NCBI RefSeq assembly: GCF_950295315.1
Contig: NC_080175.1
Location: forward strand, 66,737,353-66,801,352
DNA from: Erinaceus europaeus
Taxonomy: Eukaryota > Chordata > Mammalia > Eulipotyphla > Erinaceidae
Direction: 5' to 3'
DNA length: 64,000 bases
Part shown: one piece after another, positions 38,491 through 50,900 of the stretch
How the letters are laid out: each line of letters opens with the position of its first letter
Numbering within the stretch: position 1 is the stretch's first letter
The notes under the pieces: model-generated
Told to the model about the DNA's origin: nothing
What the model saw: the letters and a program-made list of their open reading frames with translations, nothing else
The model's database searches: none
Translations under genes and position numbers: made by a program

Positions 38491-38699
38491 CCAGTACTTT
38501 TATTTCTATGATCCTATGGAAAGAGTTCAGAACAACAGAAAGCAGTCTTAGGTGGCAGTAGAAACAATACTGAAACGGACCCCTCATGAAATCACCTGAA
38601 TGAGGGGGGGGGTTGCCCACCTGTACTTTCCCAGCACCAAAGTCATGCCATCAAGCCCTGAAAGATGCCCCACACCAAGAGCTACAAGCAAAGATTTTT

Positions 38700-39140
38700 T
38701 TAACATTTATTTATTTCCTTTTGTTGCCCTTGTTTTATTATTGTAGTTATTATTGTTGTTGTTATCCATCATTATTGGAAAGGACAGAGAGAAATGGAGA
38801 GAGGAGGGGGAAGACAGAGAGAAAGACAGAAAGACAGACACCTGCAGATCTGTTTCACCGCTTGTGAAGCAACTCCCCTGCAGGAGGGGAGTCTGGGGCT
38901 CGAACCGGGATCCTTACGCCGGTCCTTGAGCTTTGTGCCACGTTTACTTAACCCACTGGGCTACCGCCCAACTCCCACAAAAATGTTTTCTTGTGGTGCA
39001 GGAGGTGGCACAATGGATAAATCACTGGGCCCTCAAGCAGGAGATCCCGAATTCAGTCTCCAGCATTGCACGCGCCAGAGTGATCCTGTGGTTTCTCTCT
39101 CTTCTCCTCCTCTCTCACAAATCTTTTAAGAAATGCTTTC
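38700..39140. repeat. Type A (-) and type C (+) SINEs
   Basis: 38700-38977 minus type A (core ccgcttgtgaagcaactccc). 38990-39140 plus type C (ggaggtggcacaatggataa, ctcaagcaggagatcccgaa). Confidence 0.88.
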
Positions 39141-39344
39141 TTTTCCCTCATGCTTAGTCAACACTCAATGCAAAACTTGTGAAATGGGTTTCACAAATGA
39201 ATTTCCAATAAGGGTCAGTTGACTCCCACCTCCTGCATAATGCTGGTGTGAGTGATAAACTGATGAGGAGCTTTGGCCAGAAAAGCTGGGTGCCAAAATA
39301 AACCATATTTCCAGTCAACTGGAATTGTAAAAATCATCATTCTT

Positions 39345-39617
39345 TTTTATTTATTTATTTATTTTATTTATTTATTCCCTTTTTGTTGCCCTTGTTGTTT
39401 TATTGTTGTAGTCGTTGTTGGATATGGCAGAGAGAAATAGAGAGAGGAGGGGAAGACAGAGAGGAGGAGAGAAAGATAGACACCTGCAGACCTGCTTCAC
39501 CGCCTGTGAAGCGACTCCCCTGCAGGTGGGGAGCCGGGGTTCGAACCGGGATCCTTATGCCGGTCCTTGTGCTTTGCGCCACCTGCGCTTAACCCGCTGC
39601 GCTACAGCCCGACTCCC
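39345..39617 (-). repeat. Type A SINE with perfect target duplication
   Basis: Flanked by aaaatcatcattctt at 39330-39344 and 39618-39632. Close to the family consensus. Confidence 0.95.
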
Positions 39618-39879
39618 AAAATCATCATTCTTGACAGAGAGCTATGAAAGAATATGTCAGAAAGGACACAGAGCCTAACTTGGCGCGGTTCTTACTGACC
39701 AAACCTTCAAGAATTACAAAGTCTTTAAACACATTAAACATGCCTAATTAGTTTCACAAATTAAAACAGCCTCAAAAGGAATATAGTGAACTGTAACTGG
39801 CACTGACTGAAGAAAATGAAGACGCAAACTTTCTGAGGAACTGGTAAATACAAAGAAAGAATGAAGCAGTTATACTGCC

Positions 39880-40018
39880 TTCCTTTCTCTCCTCCTTCCC
39901 TTCCTCCCTTTCTTCCCTCCAACCTCCCTCCCTCCCTTCCTTCCTTTCTCATCGCCACCAGGGATATTGCTGGGGCTCAGTACCAGCATAAAATGAATTC
40001 ACCACTCCCAGTGACTTT
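39880..40018 (-). repeat. CT-rich run and SINE tail fragment
   Basis: TTCC/CTCC-rich tract to about 39948, then ccaccagggatattgctggg and ttcaccactcccagtgac, the 3' part of a long SINE only. Confidence 0.65.
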
Positions 40019-40141
40019 GTCTTTCTTTCCTTGACTATGATGGAGAAGAACTCAGCTGGAGGTATGACTAATGGATGCTGGGGTCCTGCCCTGTTTGTGT
40101 GACAGCACCTAGGACAGGGGTCTTTCCTTAAGTGTGTATTC

Positions 40142-40721
40142 TGCGATGGGAAACAGATGAGCACAGAGTGCACTCTCTCCTGATTTACCCTATGTGGATA
40201 TTTTCATCTATGTGCCTGGCGGAGAATTGTCTTTCCTCTGTGATATGGAGACATATAGCCTAAGACTGCATTTCCTTCGCTCTCCTGGCAATTAAAACAG
40301 TGGCTGTAGTTGCCATCCCTCCTCCCCTTCACATTCCTAAGCTAACAGGCCCAAGACAAAGGTACTTAAAGGTAAAGATGACTAGGGAGGAATCCAGCTG
40401 TCTTGGACCCATACATACCAGGCACTAGGCCTCCCCTTCTCTGTTCACACCAAGGCCACAGATAAGAAGCATGCATAGCAATTTTGTGAAAGATTGCCTT
40501 TGTCTGTTTCTGCCTACTTTGTAATCCTGAAATTAACCTGCTCCCTCTGCCCTTTTGGGGAAGGGGACTGCAATAAAACTGTGGGCTTTTTGTGCAGGGG
40601 GGTGGGATGGGGAGAACTTTCTAGAGTGATCAGGAGTCTGCTATACACCAGTGCAATAAAACGTCTCTCTTTCACCAAGAACCGACTCTAGTCTTGTGCT
40701 TTGGGGATCATTTTTGTAACA
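40142..40721 (+). mobile_element. Possible solo LTR (class I type)
   Basis: 580 bp between tg and ca, with attc on both sides (40138-40141 and 40722-40725). Two AATAAA signals (40572-40577, 40655-40660) are followed by an R/U5-like end (aacgtctctctttcaccaag, tctagtcttgtgctttgggg). No internal retroviral sequence adjoins it. Confidence 0.45.
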
Positions 40722-41069
40722 ATTCAAGGTTGGATTCTATGGAAGGGAGACAAGTGAGGTTCATTTCAGGGCACAGAACTTCTTTTTTAATTTATATCTG
40801 CCACTAGGGTTAGTCAGAGAGCAGGGTGCTTTCTGACTCAGCAAGAGGCCTTCACAGGAGGGCTGAGACTTCAAAAGGTTTTTTAGATCATGAAGAGGCC
40901 ACCTCTGTCCTCTGTGCCCAAGTGGCAGAGCCATGCAGACTACCTTGGTCAAGCTCATAAATCCCAGCTGTGGGCAGATGGGGGGAGTTCAGAGTAAACA
41001 TCACCAAAACACTCTTACTGCTCCCAATATTAATTCTTTTTGGGGTGTGTGTGTGGGGGAGGGGGGGCT

Positions 41070-41280
41070 GCTAGTGGTATTGCTGGGGTCTGATGCCAGC
41101 ATGATTTCATTGTACCCAGTACTCATTTTTTAAAACAGAAAGAGACAAGAGATACAAAAGAAGAGACAGAGAGATACTTGAAGCCCTGTTCCACAGCTCA
41201 TGTTGGTGGGGACTGGGGGCTTAAACTCCGGTCCTTGTACATGGTAACAGGTGTGCTCAACCAGGTGTGCCACTACCTTG
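41070..41280 (-). repeat. Degenerate SINE
   Basis: ggtattgctggggtctgatg, aaacagaaagagacaagaga, head gctcaaccaggtgtgccact. Confidence 0.7.
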
Positions 41281-42065
41281 CATGACATTCACTGGATGTT
41301 TTTATCTGAAAGGGTGGAAGACGGTGGTGGTGGGAAAAGAATGAAGGGGATTTTCTGCCTGGAATTCTCACCCGGGTCAGACATAGATGGGTACGAGCCC
41401 ATCACCAAGGTTCAGCTCACAGTGAGGACAGTCATGTACTCAAGGGCAGCTGGGCCTGGGCTGGGGATGTCCTCAAGCAGGTGTGGTTACAGTCTCAACG
41501 TGGGGTGGCCAGATAGCTCCCTTGGACAATGTGCTGGCTGTATCATGCTTGTGACCCAGGGGTGAGCCAGGCCCTCATTGTGCAGGAGGAGGCTCCAGTG
41601 CTGAGGCTGCTGTCTTTCTCTCTATCTCTGTAAAATTGGCCAGGAATAGTAAAACCCCAGGGATGGGGCAAAAATCCAGTCCAATTTCAGCATAGCACAG
41701 TGGAGCCCATTCTAACTGATGGGGGAGGAAAGCTCAGATTACCTGGCAAGGGACTAGTTGCTCCTGTCTACATTTTAAAAGTTAGTTTTTGATTAAAACA
41801 AGGCAGACACTTCACTACTTACATGGCTGCCACAGTTTCTGTCATGTAAGTGTGCATGTTTAAATAGTACTGTGTCTTCGCTTCGAGGCTGTGGGGCTCA
41901 CTACACCCTCCTGTGCTTTTCCCCTCTTCCCCAATATTAAAGGACCAGGGTGTTGGCCTTAATTGATCTCAGGAAGAGTTCCCCAACCACTGTTTGAGTC
42001 AGCTGTGATCTCACCCTTTCTCAGGAGCAACCTGCAGGAGAACCACAGATCAGGCCACTTAAAAA
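41281..42065. other. Intron 4-5, mostly unique
   Basis: 41500-41635 resembles a degenerate plus SINE (ggccagatagctcccttgga, ttgtgacccaggggtgagcc). Nothing else recognised. Confidence 0.45.
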
Positions 42066-42215
42066 AAAAAAAGGTTTATTTATATATTAATGAGAAAGAA
42101 CAAGGGACAGGTAGAAAGAGAAATATCCCTTTGGCTCTGTGCTATGCCAGGGACTGAACTCAGGACTTCATGCTTCAGAGTCCAGTGCTTTATCCACTAC
42201 ACTACCTGCTAACTC
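42066..42215 (-). repeat. Type C SINE
   Basis: tttatatattaatgagaaag, gctatgccagggactgaact, head gctttatccactacactacc. Confidence 0.8.
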
Positions 42216-43140
42216 AATCTTTCTCCAACTCCAATTCCTTCTGCAAGAATTCTAAAAGGTTTCTTCCCAAGCAGCCTTAGAAGCTTAGGACAATTCCCAA
42301 GGCCCCTAAGGCATTTTCATTCATTTGCTAGTTAATTGGTTTTAAGTTCTAGTAGCAAGGAACTGAGCTTGGTGATATTTTAAAACTGTAAGCACTTGCT
42401 CAAAATACTCGGACAGAAATTCCCTCCCCAATGTCATTAGATAGTCACCCAAGGATAAATGACTATTAACAGTTCCTTTCTCATTTACAGTGAAGGGAGG
42501 GGTGGAGGAGGGGGGGAGGGACTAGGTGCATGAAGTTCTGTCTAGAAGGAGAGCACTTTGCACCAGGCCACTGGAGAAAAAGGAGAAGGGAACCTTCCAA
42601 GAATTCACAGCTCTGCAAAGGACCAGCCTTCTGACCTTAAAGCCCCAGGGACACAAGCAAAGCCCTGGGTATTTTTGTCAGGTGTGACTGAGACAGCCTC
42701 GGCACTGTCTGCAGGATTTGTGAAGGTAGAAACAAAGCAGTGGCTCAGTCGCCTGTGAGACAGTGCTGCTTCATTTGCCAAAGTTCCTTTCAGCCTCCCA
42801 ACATCAAATGAGTGTGTCCAGAATTCCAGAAATGGGTAGGTGTATATAGGGATACATTTCCAACCAACGGAAATGAAAGTCAAGTCAAACAGCCAGGAAT
42901 TTCCAATGTGGGTAGGCAACCTAGATATCCCTTGTTGTGTTATTTTAAAACTAGCACATGTTAGGGGGAGAGCCCTCACTAGTTTCTGAATTATACTTTT
43001 AGACTTCAGAGAAGAGGGCTTGAAGGGCACATTCTGCATCTTCCAGAGATTAAAAAAACAAACAAACAAAAAAAAAGATGAGCCCCAAGAATAGCAAATG
43101 TCTTGAAATTTGACAAGAAGCAACTTTATACCTGGAGAAT
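42216..43140. other. Intron 4-5, unique
   Basis: 0.9 kb without a recognised repeat. A long minus open frame (42605-43123) has no motif and no GCK similarity. Confidence 0.45.
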
Positions 43141-43167
43141 GACAATCCTTCTTTCCCTCTTTCCTTC

Positions 43168-43198
<31 letters not shown>

Positions 43199-43204
43199 CC
43201 TATG

Positions 43205-43655
43205 TATATCTTCTTCTTTGGTCCGAGCTCTGCTCAGCTCTGGTTTATGGTGGTGCTGGGGAATTGAACATGTAGCCCCTGAGCTTCAGCCATGAAAGTC
43301 TGTTGTATAAACTACTGTGCCATCTCCCCATCTGCAACAAAGGTGATCTTTTTTTTTCCTCCAGGGTTATTGCTGGAGCTGGGTTCTGCACTATGAATCC
43401 ACTGCTCCTGGAGTCCATTTTTTCCCATTTTGTTGCCCTTGTTGTTATTGTTATTGTTGGATAGGACAGAGAGAAACTGAGAGAGGAAGGGGAGACATAG
43501 AGAGGGAGAGAAAGGCAGACACATGAAGACCTGCTTTAGCGCTTGTGAAGCAACCCCTCTGCAAGGTGGGGAGCTGAGGGTTCAAACCTACATCCTTCTG
43601 CCAGTTCCTGTGCTTTGCACCATGTGTGCTTAACGTGCTGCGCTACTGTCTGCCC
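43205..43655 (-). repeat. Type D and long type A SINEs
   Basis: 43205-43335 type D (gctctggtttatggtggtgc, catgaaagtctgttgtataa). 43345-43655 type A with extended tail (cctccagggttattgctgga); head cttaacgtgctgcgctactg. Confidence 0.88.
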
Positions 43656-43946
43656 CCCCCCCACCAAAGGTGATTTTTAATATAGTGAGCAAACTAATAT
43701 TTGGAGCGACAGGGAAAAACAGTCACAGGTGAGCCTCCCCCCATCCCCAGAAGCTCAGTGGTCCCCATGTCTGAGGATAGTGTCCCTTAACCTTAGCATG
43801 GCTACACCCCAGGAAGAGCTGTACCCTAGAAGCCGCATCTCCTCCAGGTATGTGGGGGTCTGATTCCACAGAAGGCATCAAGGCCTTCTGGCACATGTCT
43901 GTGTTGTTTTTGATAGGGCTTTGCTGCTCCTGGCTGACTTTTCCCA

Positions 43947-43985
43947 GATAGGTAGGTAGGTAGGTAGGTAGGTAGGTAGATAGAT

Positions 43986-44046
<61 letters not shown>
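43947..44046. repeat. (GGTA)n-(GATA)n compound microsatellite
   Basis: About eight GGTA units (43951-43979) change to a run of about 15 GATA units to 44046. Confidence 0.95.
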
Positions 44047-44047
<1 letters not shown>

Positions 44048-44429
44048 GTTAGGGGAGATGCCATTAGCAAGGTTGTTCCCATAGTGCAGTGGGGCCTGGC
44101 TCACACCTGGGCCAGAAACAGGGCAAAGCAGATCTCCTCCATCCTCCCCTGTCCCCCCTCCCCCTGGGGGCAGAAATCTTGGTGACCCTCCTAGAAAATT
44201 CTCCAGTCAGGGCTCAGTTACTCCTAGTTCTCCCTGCCCAGGAGGGCCCAGTCCTGGAAACTAAAGGTTGTACTGCCCCACATCTCCAAATGTCACACCT
44301 AAGAAGAAAGATTTGGCAATGAAGGGCCTAACTTTCAGACTGAATAAATACAGGAAAGAGAAATAAGGGCCCTGATCTTCAAGGAGTTAGGACTTAGCGA
44401 CTTGCTAGCTTAGAAATTTTTTTTTGGTC

Positions 44430-44975
44430 TATTCTGAGCCCCCAACCCACCCCAGAATCTTTTACTTTGGTGCAACACACCAACTCCATTCCAAGTTCTG
44501 CTTAGTGTTTTCTCTTCAGATCTTGTTTTTTCAATTTCTGCCTGTGAGTGAGATTAACCCATATTCATCCTTCTGTTTCTAACTTATTTCACTTAGTATG
44601 ATTTCTTTAAGCTCCATCCAAGATGGGGCTGAAAACAGTGAAATCACCATTTTTAATATCTAAGTAGTATTCCACTGTGTATATATACCACAACTTGCTC
44701 AGCCACTCATCTGTTGTTGGACACCTGGGTTGCTTCCAGATTTTGGCTGTTACAAAGTGTGCTGCTATAAACAAAGGTCAACGAAAGTTTTTTTGGATGG
44801 TTGTGTTTGCCTCCTTAGGATATATCCCTAGGAGAGGAATTGCAGAGTCATATAGGTCCATTTCTAGCCTTCTGAGAGTTCTCCAGACTGCTCTCCACAA
44901 GGGTTAGACTAATTTATATTCCTACCAACAGTATAGGAGGGTTCCTTTGTCCCCACAAACTTTGAAATCTGGGGA
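44430..44975 (-). mobile_element. L1 3' fragment (ORF2 C-terminus)
   Basis: On the minus strand it has the typical L1 end: RTLRRLEMDLYDSAIPLLGI, then an IWKQPRCPTTDEW-like part and a YTVEYYLDIKNGD-like part, with stops. It is 5' truncated and inactive. Confidence 0.85.
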
Positions 44976-45785
44976 ATTTGAGAAGCAGAGAAACTTGACA
45001 CTGGACATGAGAAAAGGGAGCACTGGGCCTTCCACTCCCTGCATACAGTCCCTGGGATTGCCCAGGCCTGGTAGCCTTAGAGGTCTTTTGTCATGCTAAC
45101 TGGGCATCTTTCAGAAAGTGCCAGAGGGGCCAGCTGATGGGAACTTGCACTTCCCCCTTCTGGCTGGGGTGAGGGTGGTGTAGGCTGAGTTCCATTTCCA
45201 TGGGCCAATGACCCATGTCCTTTCTAGGCACTGATTCATAATATTACAGAGTCTCAGGGCAAGTGAGTACATGGGAATATGGGGCATGCACATGCCTAAG
45301 AAGGGCAAGGCTGCCCAAGGCCTTTCTCTACCCTCTGGTCTAGGTCTTACTTCCACCTCACTGCTCCTGGACTTTGTGATGAACCAGCAAGGTGGCACTT
45401 GGAATGTCCTCTAGGCAATGAACACGAAACAAGGAATGGTCCCTGGCAACCTCCAAGTATGGGGGCACGCTGGGCATGCAGGTGATGTCCGGAATGAGGG
45501 CAGCCTCGTAGGACCAAGCTGTGGGTCTGTGGGAGGTGTCAGGTCATGGCTGCAAATTTAGTTGAGTGTAGGAGATGGGTATCCTCCTAGAACTGGGCAC
45601 AGAATCAGAGCCATGCTTTCAACGAGAACAGGATCACGGACTTTGGCTCCGAATTAATCTAGAAAGGAAGCAGAGGGTGGTAGAGGCTACCACAGACAGC
45701 TTCAGCATGGCAGATGTCTTTCTTTTGCCAAAGTGAGTAGCAGGCTAAGTCTAGTTCCAGTGAAATTCACTAGGATCAGAGGAGA
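44976..45785. other. Intron 4-5, unique
   Basis: No repeat or exon recognised over about 0.8 kb of moderate GC. Confidence 0.45.
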
Positions 45786-45786
45786 C

Positions 45787-46405
45787 ATTGGGCCAGCAAA
45801 ATAGCTTGCTTGGACAGTGAATTGTCGTGCCCTGTGCACAACCCAGGTTGGAGCCTGGCTCCCAAAGCAATAAAGGAGCCTTTGGTGCTGTGGTCTGTTT
45901 CATTTCCTCTCTTCTATGTGTCTTTTAAAAAAAAAAGAAAAAGAAATTATTTCCACATTCTTGTCCTCTGAATTAATTATCCACTAGCTGATAATAAATG
46001 GTTCTGTTAAAAGATGAACTCAGACCCAGTTTCAGTGTATTCAATGAGAACTTATTTCTTTACCTCTACTTGTATCTCAGTAACTTACATTCTATAAGTC
46101 AAGTGATGGGCCTGCTCTTAAGTCTGCAAGGCTGTTGATAGCCCTGTTTCTTCAGCCACTTACTTCTCTTTAATGATTATTTTTTAAATATTCCTTTTAA
46201 AAAAATTATCATCTTTATTTATTGACTAGAGACTGCCAGAAATTGAGAGGGAAGGGAGAGATAGAGGGGGAGAGAGACAGAGAGACATCTGCAGCACTGC
46301 TTCACCACTCACAAAGTTTTCCCCCCAGCAGGTGGGGACCGAGGGCTCAAACCCAGGTCCTTGTGCACTGTGCACTTAACCAGGTGTACCCTCACTCAGC
46401 CCCCA
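45787..46405. repeat. Type C-like (+) and type B (-) SINEs
   Basis: 45787-45945 plus (gggccagcaaaatagcttgc, tgcacaacccaggttggagc). 46195-46405 minus type B (tttattgactagagactgcc, head cttaaccaggtgtaccctca). About 250 bp of unique sequence lies between. Confidence 0.8.
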
Positions 46406-46470
46406 GCCACTTACTTCTCTAGTTACCAAAAACAGCTTTTAAAAAATATCCACTTAGAAACAATATCACA

Positions 46471-46772
46471 GGGAGCCGGGCGGTAGCACAGTGGGTTAAG
46501 TGCATGTGGCACAAAGCGCAAGGACCAGCGTAAGGATCCCGGTTCGAGCCCCCGGATCCCACCTACAGGGGAGTCGCTTCACAGGTGGTGAAGCAGGTCT
46601 GCAGGTGTCTATCTTTTTCTCCCCCTCTTTCTCTTCCCCTCCTCTCTCCATTTCTCTCTGTCCTATCTAACAACAACCACATCAATAACAACAACAATAA
46701 TAACTACAACAACAATAAAAAGACAACAAGGGCAACAACAGGAAAAATCAATAAATAAAATAAAATAAAAAA
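46471..46772 (+). repeat. Type A SINE with target duplication
   Basis: Flanked by gaaacaatatcaca (46457-46470) and gaaataatatcaca (46773-46786), one mismatch. Near-consensus head gggagccgggcggtagcaca. Confidence 0.95.
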
Positions 46773-46863
46773 GAAATAATATCACATCACTCTTCGAGAG
46801 AAATGAGCTAGCTTCTATATATGAAAGCAGTCCATTAGTTATAAAAGTGATAAATACTATGCT

Positions 46864-47290
46864 CTGGTGGGGGCGGTAGCACAGCAGGTAAAGCATTGGA
46901 CTCTTAATCCTGGGGTCCCAAGTTCAAGCCCCAGCATATATGTGCCAAAGTGATGCTCTGGTTTTCTTTCCTATAAATATGTAAAAAAGAAATAAAAGTA
47001 AAAGTGTCAAACACTCCTTATTAAAATAATCATCAATGCTTTCTATCTTATACAAAAATCTAAGAAAAAGGGGCTAGGTGGTGGCACACCCGGTTAAGCA
47101 CATGCACTACAGTGCACAAGGACCCAGGTTCAAGCCGCTGGTCCCCACCTGCAGGGGAAAGCTTCACAAGTGGTGAAGTAGAGCTGCAGGTGTCTCTCTC
47201 TCTTCCTCCCTCTCTATCTCCCCCTCCTCTCTTAATTTCTCTCAATCTCTATTCAATAACAAATAAATAAAAATAAAAAAACTAAGAAAA
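46864..47290 (+). repeat. Type C and type B SINEs
   Basis: 46864-47000 type C (gggcggtagcacagcaggta, gactcttaatcctggggtcc). 47069-47290 type B (gggctaggtggtggcacacc, ctattcaataacaaataaat). Confidence 0.88.
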
Positions 47291-47344
47291 GAAAAAAATT
47301 TATTAGCCATAGAAAAGATGCAGTGCTCAGTGGTTGGATTTTTT

Positions 47345-47650
47345 TTTTTTTCTTACTGTCACCAGGGTTATCACTGGGGACTGCAGAATAAATCCACCAT
47401 TTCTGGTGACCATTTTTCCTTTTATTTCATTTCTTTTTCTCTTCCTCTTTCTTTCTTTCTTTCTTTCTTTTTGATAGGACAGAGAAAAATTGAGAGGGAA
47501 AGGGGGAGATAGAGAGGGAGAGACAGCTGCAGATCTGCTTCACCATGAGTCAGGCTTTTGCCCTGCAGGTTGGGATTGGGGGCTTGAACTTGGGTCTTTG
47601 CACATAGTAACCTGTGTACTTAGCTAGGCATGCCACCTCTTAGGCCTGTG
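47345..47650 (-). repeat. Long SINE
   Basis: Tail ctgtcaccagggttatcact, an internal TTTC run, core caccatgagtcaggcttttg, head tgtacttagctaggcatgcc. Confidence 0.82.
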
Positions 47651-48145
47651 TTTGGAGTTTTCATGGTGCTTTTTGCAGCGTTTTCTCCTGAACTATTTAT
47701 TACAGCAGCCCCAGATGGTAGTGAGAGAATGTGGCTCAGCAGACATGCCTAGCATGTCTGAGACCCCAACTCTGGTCCTTCTTAGTTCATGTGACAGACC
47801 AGTGCTCTGGTAATTCTCTTGCTCATGAAATACATACTTATTTGAGGGGGAAAGCCACAAAAATGTTACTAGGCACTGCAAGACCAGTATTCTAAAGCCA
47901 ACCTCTAAGAAGCTTAGGCTGGGAAGCCCCTGTGGATTTGGAAGGTGACTGTCCCAGTTGAAGGATGATGCCATCTGGGTGTTTCAGGTGAGTTGACACA
48001 GGGCCCAAGCCAGGTAGGGGGCAGCCAGGGGCCTAGGGGCAGCAGGCCGGGGACACTCTCTTTATGCACTCACTCTCCCAGCTGCTACTGACCCAATCTC
48101 TCTTTCCTCCTATCTTCCTTCTTTCTTTTATTTCTTTCTTTCCTT
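47651..48145. other. Intron 4-5, unique
   Basis: No named element, ending in a CTTT-rich stretch (48105-48155). Confidence 0.45.
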
Positions 48146-48149
48146 CTTT

Positions 48150-49030
48150 CTTTTTTGTTAATTAGTGATTTACAAAATTATAAGATAACAGGTATAACTT
48201 CACACTGTTAACCACCACCAGGGCTTTGTGTCCCCATCCCCCTCCTGCAGAAACTGCCATAGTTCTTCCTACGTCACAAATATGGGTTGACACTATCTAT
48301 CTGTCTATATATCTATTATTATTATTAGTTTTGCCCATGTTTATTCACTTTTATGGTCCTGTCTTCACTTCCTTTCTAAGTTATACTTAAACCTATCACT
48401 ACTTTTGAGTGTTCATTCTCTTTTTTTTATTATTTTTTTTAATTTTATTTATTTATTCCCTTTTGTTGCCCTTGTTGTTTTATTGTTGTAGTTATTATTT
48501 TTGTTGTCGTTGTTGGATAGGACAGAGAGAAATGGAGAGACGAGGGGAAGACAGAGAGGAGGAGAGAAAGATAGACACCTGCAGACCTGCTTCACCGCCT
48601 GTGAAGCGACTCCCCTGCAGGTGGGGAGCCGGGGTTCGAACCGTGATCCTTATGCCGGTCCTTGTGCTTTGCGCCACCTGCGCTTAACCCACTGCGCTAC
48701 AGCCCGACTCCCGAGTGTTCATTCTCTTTCCTCTTCTCTCTCAGATAAGAGAATCAGTGCCTGGCTTTCTCTGGTGTTCTCTAGACTACCCTCTCCTCCC
48801 CCCCCCCCCCGCCCCCGCCCAGTGATGGTGCAAAAACAAAAGTTCCTGGTCACAAAGGTTACAGGTCTCAGTGGAAGTGGGGCACAGAACTCTCTGGCCA
48901 TCTTCCCCTATCATTTATCCCTCTGGGAATATGGATCAACATTTTTGGGGGAGGGGGTGTAGAAGATGGGAGTTCTGGCTTCTGTAAGTGCTTCTCTGCT
49001 GGACATGGACGTTGGCAGGGCCATTGCTTC
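48150..49030 (-). repeat. Family I element interrupted by a SINE
   Basis: ttagtgatttacaaaattat, agttcttcctacgtcacaaa, then after the SINE atttatccctctgggaatat and gcttctctgctggacatgga. With the SINE removed it is the longest copy of the family here. Confidence 0.65.
48424..48712 (-). repeat. Type A SINE with perfect target duplication
   Basis: Flanked by gagtgttcattctcttt (17 bp) at 48407-48423 and 48713-48729. Near consensus and inserted into the family I element. Confidence 0.97.
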
Positions 49031-49294
49031 CAGATTTTCTCCTATTGGCATAACTGAAACACCACCACCTATGTGAACGGCCAAACACATCCACCAAGAC
49101 AACCAGCATGAAACCGCAGGCCTATCTGCAGTTGTCATTTCTATAGAAGGAACAAAACGACCTAATGCACCAGATGTTACCTCTATGTACACACTGTGAC
49201 TCCTTAGTGTTTATTGCTGCAAACCCACAGCGCTGTGATAATCGACAGCACGGCTGCTTGAGTCACTTTAGCGCACTGTTTACCTTTCGGGAGG

Positions 49295-49435
49295 TATTCT
49301 GAAGGTGGTGTAGTGGATACAGTGCTGGACTCTCAAACATCAAGTCTGGAGTTCTACCCCTGGCAATGTATATGCCACTAATCCATACCCCCTCCTCTCT
49401 TTCATAAAGAAACAAAGAACTATTTTTAAGAAAGC
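49295..49435 (+). repeat. Type C SINE
   Basis: ggtggtgtagtggatacagt, actctcaaacatcaagtctg, caatgtatatgccactaatc. Confidence 0.8.
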
Positions 49436-50009
49436 TCTTCTACCCTGGTTATTGCTGTTGTGGTAAGCAGAGAGACAGCAAACTGTGACTGCACAGTCTC
49501 ATTCTAAAACACAAATGCACTTGATGAACAGTAGTTCTCCCTCTGTGTCTGCATGGCAGGCAGTGAAACAGCTACTCATCACGGAGACGCAGAGAGGACA
49601 GGGTGATGCTGCCTGCCACAGCTTGCCTTGTTTCCGAGAGATCAGAATCTTTATTGGAAGAGCTGCTTTTGATTTCCGGATCAGGCCCTGAGCAGTTGAT
49701 AAAGAGAATTACTTGGCCGTTATCAGAAGCAGCTACATCTCCACAAGGAGTGAACACTAAACAAAAGTTGATCTGTGCGACAAGGCTGATAGAATTCCTG
49801 GAGGTTACAATTCAATCAGGTCCCTGGGAGCCAGATGCAGTGGTGGGGACATGAGCGATGTCCTGCCTCTAGCTCCAGCAGGAGAAGCATCTGGGGATAG
49901 AGCCCAGGCAGCCCGGGTTCAGGGACAGAGGTCACAAGCCCCACTCCTGACAGCGAGGTTGGGTCTCCTTATAATCTGCACAGTCCTGACAGAAGGTCAT
50001 TTCTTCAAA
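49436..50009. other. Intron 4-5, unique
   Basis: No recognised element. Confidence 0.45.
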
Positions 50010-50215
50010 TGGTCAACTTGTGCAAGCCAGCAGGTGGCTCCCCTGGCATGACACACATGTCTTCACGCATGAGGACCTGAATTATAGCCCTGGGCCACCA
50101 CACAGGAAGCACCTGCAGGGGGTAGAACCATGCTGTGGTATCTTTCCTCTTCTCTCTGTATCTTTCTCACAATCTCTGTCTCTCACCCTCTATCTAGAGG
50201 AAACAAGAGTCGATT
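50010..50215 (+). repeat. Degenerate SINE
   Basis: tgcaagccagcaggtggctc, cgcatgaggacctgaattat, cacctgcagggggtagaacc, tctctcaccctctatctaga. Confidence 0.65.
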
Positions 50216-50559
50216 ATCTGTGATCTTAGTGGTTATTTGCTCAGATACTCCCCACAGGTTTCAAACCCTTCTCAGAAAGCACTTCTTGGACCTTATGGTC
50301 TCCACAGCAGTCAGCCGCCTCACTGTCTTCTCTGAAAACTAGGAAAGGCAGCAGTGAAGATCGAAGGTGAACATACAGATGGACTCTACCCAGCTAGCTC
50401 CAGTCCTACCTGGGCCACCAACTCTGGTACCAGAAGTCTTCCTCACAACTAAAAGGAGAAGAGTAAAGAGGTCCTGAGCTTGAGTCTAGCACTTGACAGC
50501 TCAGGGTTAGTGAGCACCCAGCTTCATCATCCCTCAGACACGAGCCTTGGAAGAGAGTA

Positions 50560-50900
50560 ACGAATCTTCCCTGACTTTCCTGGGCAGACAACCTCACTAC
50601 TATGTCCTGGAACCCCACCTCCCCAGAGCCCTACCCCACTAAGAGAAGGTAGAGAGACAGGCTGGGGGTATGGATTGACCTGTCAACACCCATGTTGAGT
50701 GGAGAAGCAATTACAGAAGCCAGACCTTCCATCTTCTGCAACCCATAGAGATCTTTGGTCCATACTCCCAGAGGGATAAAGAAAAGGGACGACACTTCCA
50801 ATGGAGGGGATGGGATAGGAAACTCTGGTTGTGGGAATTGTATTGCTCTTATCCCAAAATCTTGTTGGTCATTTCACTAATAAAATAATTTTTAAAAGAC
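50560..50900 (+). repeat. A-tailed repeat family I copy
   Basis: gacaggctgggggtatggat, gaagcaattacagaagccag, agatctttggtccatactcc, ttgtgggaattgtattgctc, ending A-rich. Confidence 0.8.

Noticed and set aside
42605..43123. 172-codon minus open frame
   Set aside because: Low-complexity translation, no motif, no conserved context; typical of chance frames in intron.
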